A stretch of DNA of 16,249 bases from Stenotrophomonas sp. GTDB taxonomy: Bacteria; Pseudomonadota; Gammaproteobacteria; Xanthomonadales; Xanthomonadaceae. The stretch lies in assembly GCA_003484865.1 (NCBI GenBank), contig DMZT01000007.1, positions 6,220-22,468 on the forward strand, in the 5' to 3' direction. The notes beneath the pieces are model-generated. The model saw nothing but the letters and a program-made list of their open reading frames with translations, was not told the DNA's origin and ran no database searches. Shown piece by piece: positions 1 to 8,155 of this stretch (its first letter is position 1; each line of letters begins with the position of its first letter). Position numbers and translations under genes: made by a program.

Positions 1-2
1 AC

Positions 3-863
3 GGACGTGCCGCGCGGTGGCGGCCGGGTGCGCGGATGCTGGTGTGGTCGGTGATCCTGCTGACTACCGCGGTGGCCAATGCGCTGGTGGAAGTGATGGA
101 TGCGGGCCGCCGTGGCGAAGACCTGGGCCTGTGGCAGCCGATGATCTGGGAGTTGAGCAGCGTCGCGATGATCCTGCTGACGTTGCCGGTCCTGTGGTGG
201 GGCTGCCAGCGTTGGCCGCTGCACGCCGATACCTGGAAGCGACGGCTGCCGCTGTATCTGCTGGCCAGCGTGGCGTGGTCGGTGGTGCATGTGACCGGGA
301 TGATGGGGCTGCGCCATCTCGCCTATGCCGCGCTCGGGTACCACTACCAGGACGATGCCACCTGGCCGGTACGCCTGATGTACGAGTACCTCAAGGATGT
401 CCGTGCCTTCTTCAGCTTCGTGGCGATCGAGCACTTCTTCAGTTGGTTCGGGCGACGCCGGCAGGGCGAAGCGCATCTGCTGGCCGCGCCGGACGATGCG
501 CCCCCGGTGGACGCGGTGGAGCGTCCGGAGCGGTTCCTGGTGCGCAAGCTGGGCCGCGACTTCCTGGTCGCCACCGGTGATATCGAGTACGCCCAGGCGG
601 CGGGCAACTACGTCAATCTGCGGGTGCGCGGGCACGACTACCCGCTGCGCAGCACCATGGCGGCGCTGGAAGAGCGATTGGATCCGGGGATCTTCGTGCG
701 TGCCCACCGCAGCTGGCTGGTGAACGTGCGGCACCTGGTCTCGATCGAGCCGCTGGAGGGGGGTGAGGCCCTGCTGCACATGGACGATGGCGGCCGGGTG
801 CCGTGCAGCCGCCGGCAGCTGCCCTCATTCCGGCAGGCGCTGGCCGTGCAGGCACCGGCCTGA
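3..863 (+). CDS. Membrane-anchored LytTR-family transcriptional regulator (5' truncated)
   Basis: The frame is open to the left edge, so the true start probably lies outside; the first visible Met codon is at 36. The N-terminal half has about four hydrophobic segments (e.g. WSVILLTTAVANAL, SVAMILLTLPVLWW, LYLLASVAWSVVHV), so it is likely an inner-membrane protein. The C-terminal ~105 residues match a LytTR DNA-binding domain: IEYAQAAGNYVNLR, the basic FVRAHRSWLVNV segment, and a final RRQLPSF strand. LytTR proteins bind direct repeats near promoters; the membrane part may sense or dock a partner. It converges with the M48 peptidase gene across a strong hairpin. The Xanthomonas rpf region also contains a LytTR regulator, RpfD, so this may be its counterpart; that link is inference from family and neighbourhood. 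No receiver domain is visible. Confidence 0.85.
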   Translation, partial: GRAARWRPGARMLVWSVILLTTAVANALVEVMDAGRRGEDLGLWQPMIWELSSVAMILLTLPVLWWGCQRWPLHADTWKRRLPLYLLASVAWSVVHVTGMMGLRHLAYAALGYHYQDDATWPVRLMYEYLKDVRAFFSFVAIEHFFSWFGRRRQGEAHLLAAPDDAPPVDAVERPERFLVRKLGRDFLVATGDIEYAQAAGNYVNLRVRGHDYPLRSTMAALEERLDPGIFVRAHRSWLVNVRHLVSIEPLEGGEALLHMDDGGRVPCSRRQLPSFRQALAVQAPA

Positions 864-877
864 CCTTGCCTGGCTGA

Positions 878-905
878 CCGGCACCCGGGCGGACCCGGGT
901 GCCGG
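878..905. terminator. Bidirectional hairpin between convergent genes
   Basis: Arms CCGGCACCCGGG (878-889) and CCCGGGTGCCGG (894-905) are perfect complements with a 4-nt CGGA loop. The hairpin lies between the stop codons of the LytTR gene (863) and the M48 peptidase gene (914), so it could serve both. Neither side has a T-run. Confidence 0.6.
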
Positions 906-913
906 CAGGGCAC

Positions 914-1663
914 TCAGCGCTTGCTGTCTTTCTTGATCATCGCGTCGATGCGCCCGGCGCGGGCTTCCGAGCCCGGGTGCGAGGACATCAGGCCGCCATC
1001 GCTGGACAGCTTGCGGAACATGCTGGCCAATGCGGCCGGGTCGTACTGGTGGCGCTTCATGAAGCGGTAGCCGTACTCGTCGGCAGCGCTCTCTTCCTTC
1101 TGCGAGAACTGCGCGTTGACGAAGCCTTCAGCCAGTTCGCCGAGCTGGCCCTGGGTCAGGGTGGCGACATTGGCATTGCCCGAGGCGGCCAGCGTGTCAC
1201 GACCGGCCGAGGCCAGCAGCGCGGTGCGCATCTTGGTCTTGGAATGGCCCAGCTTGACGTGGCCGATCTCGTGACCGATCACGCCGCGCACTTCATCGTC
1301 CGAGGCCATGTCCATCAGGCCGGAGTACACGCGAACGCAGCCGTTGGCCATGGCCCAGGCGTTGACGTCTTCGGTCAGGTAGACCTTGAAGCTAAGGCTC
1401 ATGCCGTCTTCATTGGCCAGGCCCTGGGTGATCTTGGCCAGACGCTGGGCATACGGGTTGTTGGCCGGGGCCACCTTGTTCTGCTGGTCCATGTAGACGC
1501 AGGCTTCGTCGGCGGCCTTGGCCACGTCCTGGTCGGACAGGGTCAACGCCTGGCCGGCCTTCAGGCCGGTGCTGGCCAGCTGCTTGAGGTCCAGGGCCGA
1601 GGCGGTGGTGGAAGCGGTCAGGCAGGCGAGAGCCAGCAGCAGGGCGGAGGATGACGTCCTCAT
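914..1663 (-). CDS. Secreted M48-family zinc metallopeptidase
   Basis: A 249-aa protein with an N-terminal signal peptide (basic MRTS, hydrophobic ALLLALACL, likely cleavage near ASA at 21-23). The gluzincin motif HEIGH is at residues 131-135 inside GVIGHEIGHVKLGH, and the third zinc ligand is expected in the EESAADEYG segment (about 190-198). Length and layout fit short periplasmic M48B peptidases of the LoiP/YggG type, which degrade misfolded envelope proteins. Cys14 sits in ALAC, a poor lipobox very close to the N-terminus, so lipoprotein status is doubtful. GGAG lies 11-14 nt upstream of the ATG. It is divergent from prfB and convergent with the LytTR gene, so it is probably monocistronic. 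The family is clear; the substrate is unknown. Confidence 0.9.
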   Translation of the reverse strand: MRTSSSALLLALACLTASTTASALDLKQLASTGLKAGQALTLSDQDVAKAADEACVYMDQQNKVAPANNPYAQRLAKITQGLANEDGMSLSFKVYLTEDVNAWAMANGCVRVYSGLMDMASDDEVRGVIGHEIGHVKLGHSKTKMRTALLASAGRDTLAASGNANVATLTQGQLGELAEGFVNAQFSQKEESAADEYGYRFMKRHQYDPAALASMFRKLSSDGGLMSSHPGSEARAGRIDAMIKKDSKR

Positions 1664-1829
1664 CGGGGTAGTGCTCCATGTAGTGCGTTGGGGGACGCCG
1701 CGGGCAGGGGGCCGCGCAGCGGGGCGGAAGTCTACCGTCTGCCCGGGCGCCCGTGTTCAGCGATGTCGTTTTCCTGGCCGGAACAGGGCGATTCCCACCC
1801 CGGCCACCGCCGGAAAGCCCCGGATAGGC

Positions 1830-1835
1830 TATGAT
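1830..1835 (+). promoter_or_regulatory. Possible -10 element for prfB
   Basis: TATGAT (5/6 to TATAAT) lies 32 nt before the prfB ATG in the 204-nt divergent region shared with the M48 peptidase gene. No convincing -35 hexamer sits 16-18 nt upstream (the sequence there is GC-rich), so this is tentative. Nothing else distinct was seen in 1664-1867. Confidence 0.25.
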
Positions 1836-1867
1836 GGACAGTCTTTTCGCACGCATTAATCGCCGAC

Positions 1868-2993
1868 ATGATCGAGCTCAATCCTGTCCGCCAGCGCATC
1901 ACCGATCTCACCGATCGCGTGCTCTCGCTCAGGGGGTATCTTTGACTACGACGCCAAGAAAGAGCGTCTGGAAGAAGTAACCCGGGAACTGGAAAACCCG
2001 GATATCTGGAACAACGCCGAGTACGCCCAGAATCTTGGCCGCGAACGCGCCAATCTGGACAAGACCGTCGGCGGCATCGCCACGATCCTCGACGGCCTGA
2101 CCGAGTCGGGCGAACTGCTGGAACTGGCCGAAAGCGAACAGGACGAAGAAACAGCCCTGGCCGTGGTCAGCGACCTGGACAAGTACCAGAAGCACGTGGA
2201 GCAGCTGGAGTTCCAGCGCATGTTCTCCGGGCAGATGGATACCGCGGCGGCCTTCGTCGACATCCAGGCCGGTGCCGGTGGTACCGAAGCCCAGGACTGG
2301 GCCGAGATCCTGCTGCGCATGTACCTGCGCTGGTGCGAATCGCGCGGCTGGAAGACCGAGCTGATGGAAGTGTCCGGTGGCGACGTCGCCGGCATCAAGT
2401 CGGCCACCCTGCGCGTGGAAGGCGATTACGCCTACGGCTGGTTGAAGACCGAAACCGGCGTGCACCGCCTGGTACGCAAGTCGCCGTTCGATTCGGACAA
2501 CCGCCGCCATACCAGCTTCACCTCGGTGTTCGTGTCGCCGGAAGTCGATGACAACATCGAGATCGACATCAACCCGGCCGACCTGCGTACCGACGTGTAC
2601 CGCTCCTCCGGCGCGGGTGGTCAGCACGTGAACAAGACCGAATCGGCGGTGCGTATCACGCACATCCCGACCAACACGGTCGTGGCCTGCCAGACCGGCC
2701 GCAGCCAGCACCAGAACCGCGACAACGCGATGAAGATGCTGGCCGCCAAGCTGTACGAGCTGGAAATCCAGAAGCGCAACGCCGAGCGTGACGCGGTGGA
2801 AGCCACCAAGTCCGACATCGGCTGGGGCAGCCAGATCCGCAACTACGTGCTCGACCAGAGCCGTATCAAGGACCTGCGCACCGGCATCGAACGCTCCGAT
2901 ACGCAGAAGGTGCTGGATGGCGACCTCGACGAATTCGTCGAAGCCAGCCTGAAGTCCGGCCTGGCCGTGGGTGCCAAACGCACCGACGCCTGA
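1868..2993 (+). CDS. prfB: Peptide chain release factor 2 (RF2), with +1 programmed frameshift
   Basis: RF2 recognises UAA and UGA in the ribosomal A site and triggers peptide release. The gene is in two frames: 25 codons from ATG 1868 to CTT 1940-1942, an in-frame TGA at 1943-1945, then a +1 shift (T1943 skipped) to GAC at 1944 and on to TGA 2991-2993. The joined product is 374 aa. The anticodon-like SPF tripeptide falls at residues 205-207 and the catalytic GGQ at 250-252, the same positions as in E. coli RF2. Residue 246 is Ser, where E. coli K-12 has the activity-lowering Thr. The 5' part ([17 protein letters not shown]...[17 protein letters not shown]) closely matches E. coli. No clear Shine-Dalgarno precedes the ATG. 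A gene caller ignoring the shift would start it at an internal codon, for example GTG 2163. lysS follows 127 nt downstream, a common prfB-lysS pairing. Confidence 0.97.
1931..1946 (+). promoter_or_regulatory. prfB: prfB programmed +1 frameshift signal
   Basis: AGGGGGTATCTTTGAC contains all known parts of the RF2 autoregulatory site: a Shine-Dalgarno-like AGGGGG (1931-1936), a 3-nt spacer TAT, the slippery CTT codon, the poor-context stop TGA followed by C. When RF2 is scarce, the ribosome pauses at UGA and the peptidyl-tRNA slips from CUU to UUU, continuing in the +1 frame. The UGA is codon 26, as in E. coli. Confidence 0.97.
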
Positions 2994-2996
2994 CCG

Positions 2997-3021
2997 TCGG
3001 GGCCGCCACGTGCGGCCCCGA
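2997..3021 (+). terminator. Hairpin after prfB
   Basis: A perfect 10-bp stem (2997-3006 with 3012-3021, TCGGGGCCGC/GCGGCCCCGA) and 5-nt loop start 4 nt after the prfB stop. There is no T-run after it, so it may be a partial terminator or 3'-end stabiliser before lysS, which begins 100 nt on. Confidence 0.5.
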
Positions 3022-3120
3022 TCCGTTGTGCCTGGGCCGCGCCCGGTTTCGCAATCCGCCCCGACCATCGGCATGATGGCGGGGACCGTACCTCCCCCCC
3101 GACATACATAGACCCACGCC

Positions 3121-4638
3121 ATGAACGATCAGACCGCCGCGCCGCAGCCCCCCGTCGACGAGAACAGCCTCATCGCCGAGCGCCGCGCGAAACTGACCGC
3201 CCTGCGCGGGCAGGGCATTGCCTACCCGAACGATTTCCGCCGCGAGCACTTCGCCGGCACCCTGCAGGCCGAGTTCGCCGACGCCGAACAGTGGACCGCC
3301 GAAGCACTGGAATCCAGTGACCGCCAGGTCAAGATGGCCGGCCGCCTGATGGCCAAGCGCGTGATGGGCAAGGCCAGCTTCGCCCAGATCCAGGACGAGT
3401 CCGGCCGCATCCAGCTGTTCCTGCAGGGCAGCACCCTGGGCGATGCCTACACGGCGTTCAAGGGCTGGGACGTGGGCGACATCATCGGCGTGGAAGGCGC
3501 GCTCACCCGCACCAAGACCGGCGAGCTGTCGGTCAAGGCCACCAGCATCCGCCTGCTGACCAAGTCGCTGCGCCCGCTGCCGGACAAGTGGCACGGCCTG
3601 GCCGACGTGGAGCAGCGCTACCGCCAGCGCTATGTCGACCTGATCGTGACCCCGGAGTCGCGCGAGGTGTTCATCAAGCGCTCGCGGATCATCCGCGCCA
3701 TGCGCGCCTGGCTGGACAGCCGCGACTTCCTGGAAGTCGAAACGCCGATGATGCATTACATCCCCGGCGGCGCTACGGCCAAGCCGTTCACCACCCACCA
3801 CAACGCGCTGGACCTGGACCTGTACCTGCGCGTGGCCCCGGAGCTGTACCTCAAGCGCCTGGTCGTGGGTGGGCTGGAGCGCGTGTACGAGATCAACCGC
3901 AACTTCCGCAATGAAGGCGTGAGTACCCGCCACAACCCGGAATTCACCATGATGGAGCTGTACGAGGCCTACGCCACGTACACCGAAGTGATGGACCTGA
4001 CCGAAGGCGTGATCCGTGACGTGGCCAGCAAGGTGCTGGGCACCACCACGGTGGAGTGGGACGGTGCCACGATCGACCTGGCCCCGGCGTTCCGCCGCTG
4101 GCGCATGGATGAAGCCGTGCGCCACCACAACCCGGAAATCAGTGCGGCCGACTGTACCGACCGCGATGCGCTGGTCGCCCATTGCGAGCGCCTGAAGATC
4201 CGCATCAAGCCGTCCTACGGCTGGGGCAAGCTGCTGCTGGAGATCTTCGAAGCCACCGTCGAGCACACCCTGATCCAGCCGACCTTCATCACCGACCACC
4301 CGGTCGAGGTGTCCCCGCTGGCCCGGGCCAACGATGACCAGCCGGGCTATACCGACCGCTTCGAGCTGTTCATCAACGGCAAGGAGCTGGCCAACGGGTT
4401 CTCCGAGCTGAACGATCCGGAAGACCAGGCCGCCCGTTTCCAGGCCCAGGTCACGGCGAAGGAGGGCGGTGATGACGAAGCCATGCATTACGACGCCGAT
4501 TACATCCGCGCGCTGGAGTACGGCATGGCACCGACCGGCGGCCTGGGCATCGGCATCGACCGCCTGGTGATGCTGCTGACCGGCAGCAGCTCGATCCGTG
4601 ACGTGCTGCTGTTCCCGTATATGCGTCCCGAAAACTGA
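3121..4638 (+). CDS. lysS: Lysyl-tRNA synthetase, class II
   Basis: This cytoplasmic enzyme charges tRNA-Lys with lysine using ATP. The 505-aa length is typical. An N-terminal OB-fold anticodon-binding domain spans about residues 70-145. Class II motif 1 is at about 181-211 (ending FLEVETPMM), motif 2 at about 251-285 ([22 protein letters not shown]) with its ATP-binding Arg, and motif 3 at 473-487 ([14 protein letters not shown]). No strong Shine-Dalgarno precedes ATG 3121, but the N-terminus MNDQTAAP...LIAERRAKL is as expected for the family. It lies between prfB and rpfG, as lysS/lysU does in Xanthomonas rpf loci, and is closed by a strong hairpin, so it is probably transcribed apart from rpfG. 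Confidence 0.98.
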   Translation: MNDQTAAPQPPVDENSLIAERRAKLTALRGQGIAYPNDFRREHFAGTLQAEFADAEQWTAEALESSDRQVKMAGRLMAKRVMGKASFAQIQDESGRIQLFLQGSTLGDAYTAFKGWDVGDIIGVEGALTRTKTGELSVKATSIRLLTKSLRPLPDKWHGLADVEQRYRQRYVDLIVTPESREVFIKRSRIIRAMRAWLDSRDFLEVETPMMHYIPGGATAKPFTTHHNALDLDLYLRVAPELYLKRLVVGGLERVYEINRNFRNEGVSTRHNPEFTMMELYEAYATYTEVMDLTEGVIRDVASKVLGTTTVEWDGATIDLAPAFRRWRMDEAVRHHNPEISAADCTDRDALVAHCERLKIRIKPSYGWGKLLLEIFEATVEHTLIQPTFITDHPVEVSPLARANDDQPGYTDRFELFINGKELANGFSELNDPEDQAARFQAQVTAKEGGDDEAMHYDADYIRALEYGMAPTGGLGIGIDRLVMLLTGSSSIRDVLLFPYMRPEN

Positions 4639-4646
4639 GACCTGGG

Positions 4647-4673
4647 TCCGGACGTGCTTGGGGCACGTCCGGA
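4647..4673 (+). terminator. Hairpin terminator after lysS
   Basis: A perfect 11-bp stem, TCCGGACGTGC (4647-4657) with GCACGTCCGGA (4663-4673), and a 5-nt loop lie 9 nt after the lysS stop. It is followed by G-rich sequence and a short TT rather than a T-run. The stem strength and position favour termination. Confidence 0.65.
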
Positions 4674-4713
4674 TGGGGGTTCCGCTCCCGTGGCCGCGCG
4701 AGTATGGTTTCTG

Positions 4714-4750
4714 CGTGGCCTTAGCAAGGTGCTATGGCGTGATGGCCACG
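4714..4750 (+). repeat. Nested inverted repeats in the lysS-rpfG gap
   Basis: Outer arms CGTGGCC (4714-4720) and GGCCACG (4744-4750) enclose a small hairpin TAGCA-AGG-TGCTA (4722-4734). The element lies in the 201-nt gap between lysS and rpfG and could be leader RNA structure or a binding site. Function is unknown and chance cannot be excluded. Confidence 0.3.
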
Positions 4751-4786
4751 GACCATGACGGGTTGCAGCGGGTGCTTACATTGGCA

Positions 4787-4825
4787 TCACACTGTGACGA
4801 CGATCATGAACTGGGGTGTTCATGA
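4787..4825 (+). promoter_or_regulatory. Two adjacent dyads in the rpfG leader, one CRP/Clp-like
   Basis: TCACA-C-TGTGA (4787-4797) is an 11-bp perfect dyad. Its right half also reads TGTGA-N6-TCATG (4793-4808), 8/10 to the CRP/Clp consensus TGTGA-N6-TCACA. Directly beside it TCATGAAC (4804-4811) and GTTCATGA (4818-4825) form 8-bp arms with a 6-bp spacer, ending one base before the rpfG Shine-Dalgarno. They could be operators or, if transcribed, an RNA hairpin affecting ribosome access. This is inference from symmetry only. Confidence 0.4.
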
Positions 4826-4826
4826 C

Positions 4827-4832
4827 GGGAGG
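4827..4832 (+). promoter_or_regulatory. Ribosome-binding site that fixes the rpfG start
   Basis: GGGAGG at 4827-4832 is followed by 7 nt and ATG 4840. Earlier in-frame starts (GTG 4816, ATG 4822) lie upstream of this site and lack one of their own. ATG 4840 gives 379 aa, close to the 378 aa of X. campestris RpfG. Confidence 0.7.
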
Positions 4833-4839
4833 CGGACCC

Positions 4840-5979
4840 ATGCAAGGTGCCAGTGTGCTGAGCGGCGGAGTATCCTCTCCGCAGCATGTTCCAGTGTGGT
4901 CAAGGAAGAAGGCAGAAGCAGCCTTGAATATTGTCATCGTTGACGACCAGACGTCCGCGCGAACCATGCTGCGCCATGTCATCGAAGACATCGCGCCGGA
5001 ACTGTCCGTGCACGACTTCGGCGATCCACTGACGGCGCTCGCCTGGTGCGAGTCGCATGCCGTGGATCTGCTGCTGCTCGATTACCGCATGCCGGAGATG
5101 GATGGGCTGGAGTTCGCCCGCCGGTTCCGCCGCCTGCCCAAACACCGCGACATCCCCGTGATCCTGATCACCGTGGTCGGCGATGAGCCGATCCGTCAGG
5201 CCGCGCTGGAAGCGGGGGTGATCGATTTCCTGGTCAAGCCGATCCGCCCGCGCGAACTGCGCGCGCGCTGCTACAACCTGTTGCAGCTGCGCCAGCAGTC
5301 GGAGAACGTGAAGCAGCGCGCGCTCTCGCTGGAGCAGCGGCTGCTGGCCAGCATGCATGAGGTGGAAGAGCGCGAGCGTGAGACGCTTTCGCGCCTGGCG
5401 CGTGCGATCGAGTTCCGTGATGCCGGCACCAGCGCCTATCTGGAGCGCATGGCGCACGTGGCGGGCCTGATCGCCGAGCAGCTCGGGCTGCCCGAGGAAG
5501 AGGTCAAGCTGATCGAGATGGCCGCGCCCCTGCACGACATGGGCAAGATCGCCATTCCCGATGCCGTGCTGCTCAAGCAGGGCAAGCTGAGCGAAGAGGA
5601 GCAGGCGATCATGCGCCGGCACCCGCGCATCGGCTATGAACTGTTGAGTGGCAGCCAGAACCGTTTCATCCAGGTCGGTGCGCTGATCGCGCTGCGCCAC
5701 CACGAGCGCTACGACGGCAGCGGCTACCCGGATGGGCTGGTCGGCGATGCCATTCCGCTGGAAGCGCGGATCGTGGCGGTGGCCGATGTGTTCGATGCCC
5801 TGATCTCACCCCGTCCGTACAAGGAAGCATGGACCATGGAAGCCACGCTGGCTTATCTGTACGCCCAGCGTGGCCGGTTGTTCGACCCGCGTTGCGTTGA
5901 TGCCCTGCTGCGCGGCCGCCTCCAGCTTGATGAGATCTGCGCACAGCACTCCACTGCGTCATCCCGCCCGGGGATGTGA
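4840..5979 (+). CDS. rpfG: RpfG two-component response regulator with HD-GYP cyclic-di-GMP phosphodiesterase
   Basis: RpfG is the output of the DSF circuit. Phosphorylated by RpfC, it hydrolyses cyclic-di-GMP and thereby controls virulence, motility and biofilm genes, partly via the CRP-like factor Clp. The receiver domain (about residues 30-145) has the acidic pair D35-D36, phosphoacceptor D81 in LLLLDYRMPEMDG and K133. A helical linker (150-185, VKQRALSLEQRLLASMHEVEE) leads to the HD-GYP domain. There the HD pair is H232-D233 in APLHDMGKIAIPD, followed by HHERYDGSGYP (287-297) with GYP at 295-297, and DVFDAL (316-321). All expected catalytic residues are present. The start at 4840 is chosen for its Shine-Dalgarno and length. 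rpfC begins one base after the stop, so they form an operon, without the rpfH that separates them in X. campestris. Confidence 0.96.
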   Translation: MQGASVLSGGVSSPQHVPVWSRKKAEAALNIVIVDDQTSARTMLRHVIEDIAPELSVHDFGDPLTALAWCESHAVDLLLLDYRMPEMDGLEFARRFRRLPKHRDIPVILITVVGDEPIRQAALEAGVIDFLVKPIRPRELRARCYNLLQLRQQSENVKQRALSLEQRLLASMHEVEERERETLSRLARAIEFRDAGTSAYLERMAHVAGLIAEQLGLPEEEVKLIEMAAPLHDMGKIAIPDAVLLKQGKLSEEEQAIMRRHPRIGYELLSGSQNRFIQVGALIALRHHERYDGSGYPDGLVGDAIPLEARIVAVADVFDALISPRPYKEAWTMEATLAYLYAQRGRLFDPRCVDALLRGRLQLDEICAQHSTASSRPGM

Positions 5980-5980
5980 T

Positions 5981-8155
5981 ATGCGTCGTCTGTACCCGCG
6001 GCTGAAGCAACGTCTGGCGCAGCGCCCGGATACCGAGCACGGCCAGGCGATCGTGCGCATCGTGCTGATCACCCTGATCCTGCTGTACGTACTGATGCCG
6101 GGGCCGCGGCACGATCTGCCGCCGGCGCAGTACCACGGCGTGCTGGCGATCGTGCTGACCGGCCTGACGCTGTCGCTGGGGCTGTTCGGCTGGCTGCTGT
6201 GGCGGCCGGGGCGCTCGGACCCGCGCCGGGTGGCCGGCATGCTGGCCGATTACGGGCTGATTGCCGCCGGGATGGTGCAGATGGGCGAGCCGCTGGCCTG
6301 GGTCTACATCGTGGTGATGTGGGTGACGGTCGGCAACGGCATGCGCTATGGCAACAACTATCTCTATGTGGCCGTGGCGATGGCCATGGTCAGCTTCGGC
6401 AGCACCGCGCTGCTGACGCCGTACTGGGAACGCAATGCCCGGCTGGCGTTCGGGCTGTGGCTGGGCCTGGCCGCGGTGCCGCTGTATTTCTCCACGCTGC
6501 TGCGCCAGTTGACCCGGGCGATGGCCGAGGCGCGCCGTGCGAGCGAGGCCAAGAGCCGCTTCCTGGCCAACATGAGTCATGAATTCCGCACGCCGCTCAA
6601 CGGGCTGTCGGGCATGACCGAGTTGCTGGCCACGACCAAGCTCGATGAAGAGCAGCGCGAGTGCGTCAATACCATCCAGGCCTCCTCGCGCAGTCTGCTG
6701 GCGCTGGTGGAAGAGGTGCTGGACATCTCCGCGATCGAAGCGGGCAAGCTGCGCGTGACCGCCGAAGACTTCGCCCTGACCGATGTCATCCAGGCGATCG
6801 GGCTGATCCTGCTGCCACAGGCCAAGGCCAAGCGGCTGGATTACCGGGTCAAGGTGGCCGACACCGTGCCGCCGTTGCTGCGCGGCGATCTGGGTCACCT
6901 GCGCCAGATCCTGCTCAACATCGCCGGCAACGCGGTCAAGTTCACCGACCATGGCCGGGTCGAGATCCGCGTCGCCGTGCTCAATGCCGAATCCGATGGC
7001 GGGGTGCGCCTGCGCTTTGACATCCTCGATACCGGCATCGGCGTCGCGCCGGAAATGCGCCCACGTCTGTTCGAAGCCTTCGAGCAGGCCGATGTCAGCA
7101 TGGCCCGCCGGCACGAAGGCACCGGCCTGGGTACGACCATCGCCAAAGGCCTCGTCGAGGCGATGGGCGGCGACATCGGCTATGAAGAGAATCCGCCGCA
7201 GGGCAGTCATTTCTGGTTCGAGCTGCCGTTTGCGCCGCCGCGCGTGCCGTTGGGCACGGTCACCCCGGCCCTGGTCGGCGACGGGCTGCCGGACCGCAAC
7301 GGCAATGTCATCGCCTTCGCCGATCCGTTCCTGCGCCACCGCGCGCGCGTGCGCAGCATGCACATCCTGGTCGCCGATGATCACGAGGCCAACCGGATGG
7401 TACTGCAGCGCCTGCTGCAGAAAGCCGGTCACAAGGTGCTGTGCGTCAACGGCGGCGAAGCGGTGCTGGATGCGATGGCCGAGAGCGATTTCGATGCCGC
7501 CATCGTCGATCTGCACATGCCCGGCATGAGTGGCCTGGACATGCTCAAGGAGCTGCGCGTGATGCAGGCCGGGGGCGGTCCGCGCACGCCGGTGCTGGTG
7601 CTCAGCGCCGATGTCACCCCAGAGGCGATCCAGCGCTGTACCCAGGCCGGTGCGCATACTTTCCTGGCCAAGCCAGTGGTGGCCGTGCGGCTGCTGGACG
7701 TGCTGGCCGACATCGCCTCCAACGGTCAGCTCAAGGCGAGCGCGCCGATCGTGCGCACCGCCACCGTGCTCGATGGGGTGCTCGATCCAGGCGTGCTGGA
7801 CGAGTTGGCCTCGCTCGGCATGGGCGATGGCTTCGAACGCGAGTTCATCCGCCAATGCCTGGCCGATGCCGAGCAATGCGTCGGCGTCGCACTGGCCGAC
7901 GGCGAGCGCGCCGACTGGGTGCATTTCCGTGAGCAGGCGCATGCGATCAAGGGCGTGGCCAGCAATCTGGGCCTGGTCCGCGTGGCGAACCGTGCGGGCG
8001 ACCTGATGCGCATGGCCGATTGGCAGCTCAAGAGCGAATGGCGGCAGCGCGTGACCCTGCTGCAGGCGGGCATCAAGGAAGGCCGGCAGGCACTGGATGC
8101 GCGTGCGCAACGCAAGGCGCAGGGGCAGGCCGACGACGGCGGCGACATGCGCTGA
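5981..8155 (+). CDS. rpfC: RpfC hybrid sensor histidine kinase for DSF
   Basis: RpfC is the inner-membrane DSF sensor. It autophosphorylates, relays phosphate through its receiver and HPt domains to RpfG, and in Xanthomonas its receiver also sequesters RpfF to limit signal synthesis. The protein is 724 aa. A ~22-residue N-terminal segment (MRRLYPRLKQ...DTEH) precedes five or six hydrophobic segments (about 24-172). The HisKA box has H200 in FLANMSHEFRTPLNGLSGM. The ATPase has N317 (NIAGNAVKFT), DTGIG (350-354) and GTGLG (380-384). The receiver has D510 in IVDLHMPGM and K564; the HPt has H654 in EQAHAIKGVASNLG. ATG 5981 is one base after the rpfG stop; the same frame is open further upstream, but that overlaps rpfG and would precede the conserved N-terminus. 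It converges with rpfF. Confidence 0.97.
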   Translation: MRRLYPRLKQRLAQRPDTEHGQAIVRIVLITLILLYVLMPGPRHDLPPAQYHGVLAIVLTGLTLSLGLFGWLLWRPGRSDPRRVAGMLADYGLIAAGMVQMGEPLAWVYIVVMWVTVGNGMRYGNNYLYVAVAMAMVSFGSTALLTPYWERNARLAFGLWLGLAAVPLYFSTLLRQLTRAMAEARRASEAKSRFLANMSHEFRTPLNGLSGMTELLATTKLDEEQRECVNTIQASSRSLLALVEEVLDISAIEAGKLRVTAEDFALTDVIQAIGLILLPQAKAKRLDYRVKVADTVPPLLRGDLGHLRQILLNIAGNAVKFTDHGRVEIRVAVLNAESDGGVRLRFDILDTGIGVAPEMRPRLFEAFEQADVSMARRHEGTGLGTTIAKGLVEAMGGDIGYEENPPQGSHFWFELPFAPPRVPLGTVTPALVGDGLPDRNGNVIAFADPFLRHRARVRSMHILVADDHEANRMVLQRLLQKAGHKVLCVNGGEAVLDAMAESDFDAAIVDLHMPGMSGLDMLKELRVMQAGGGPRTPVLVLSADVTPEAIQRCTQAGAHTFLAKPVVAVRLLDVLADIASNGQLKASAPIVRTATVLDGVLDPGVLDELASLGMGDGFEREFIRQCLADAEQCVGVALADGERADWVHFREQAHAIKGVASNLGLVRVANRAGDLMRMADWQLKSEWRQRVTLLQAGIKEGRQALDARAQRKAQGQADDGGDMR

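Noticed and set aside
1943..1945. In-frame TGA in prfB as a pseudogene or sequencing error
   Set aside because: The surrounding sequence is the canonical RF2 frameshift signal with exact spacing.
2866..4488. Long leftward open frame of 540 codons opposite lysS
   Set aside because: It is a GC-rich shadow of lysS with His/Gln/Val/Gly-rich composition; lysS has full family motifs.
4816..4839. Longer rpfG start at GTG 4816 or ATG 4822
   Set aside because: These starts lie upstream of the strong GGGAGG site, which is correctly spaced only for ATG 4840, and they overlap the dyad in the leader.
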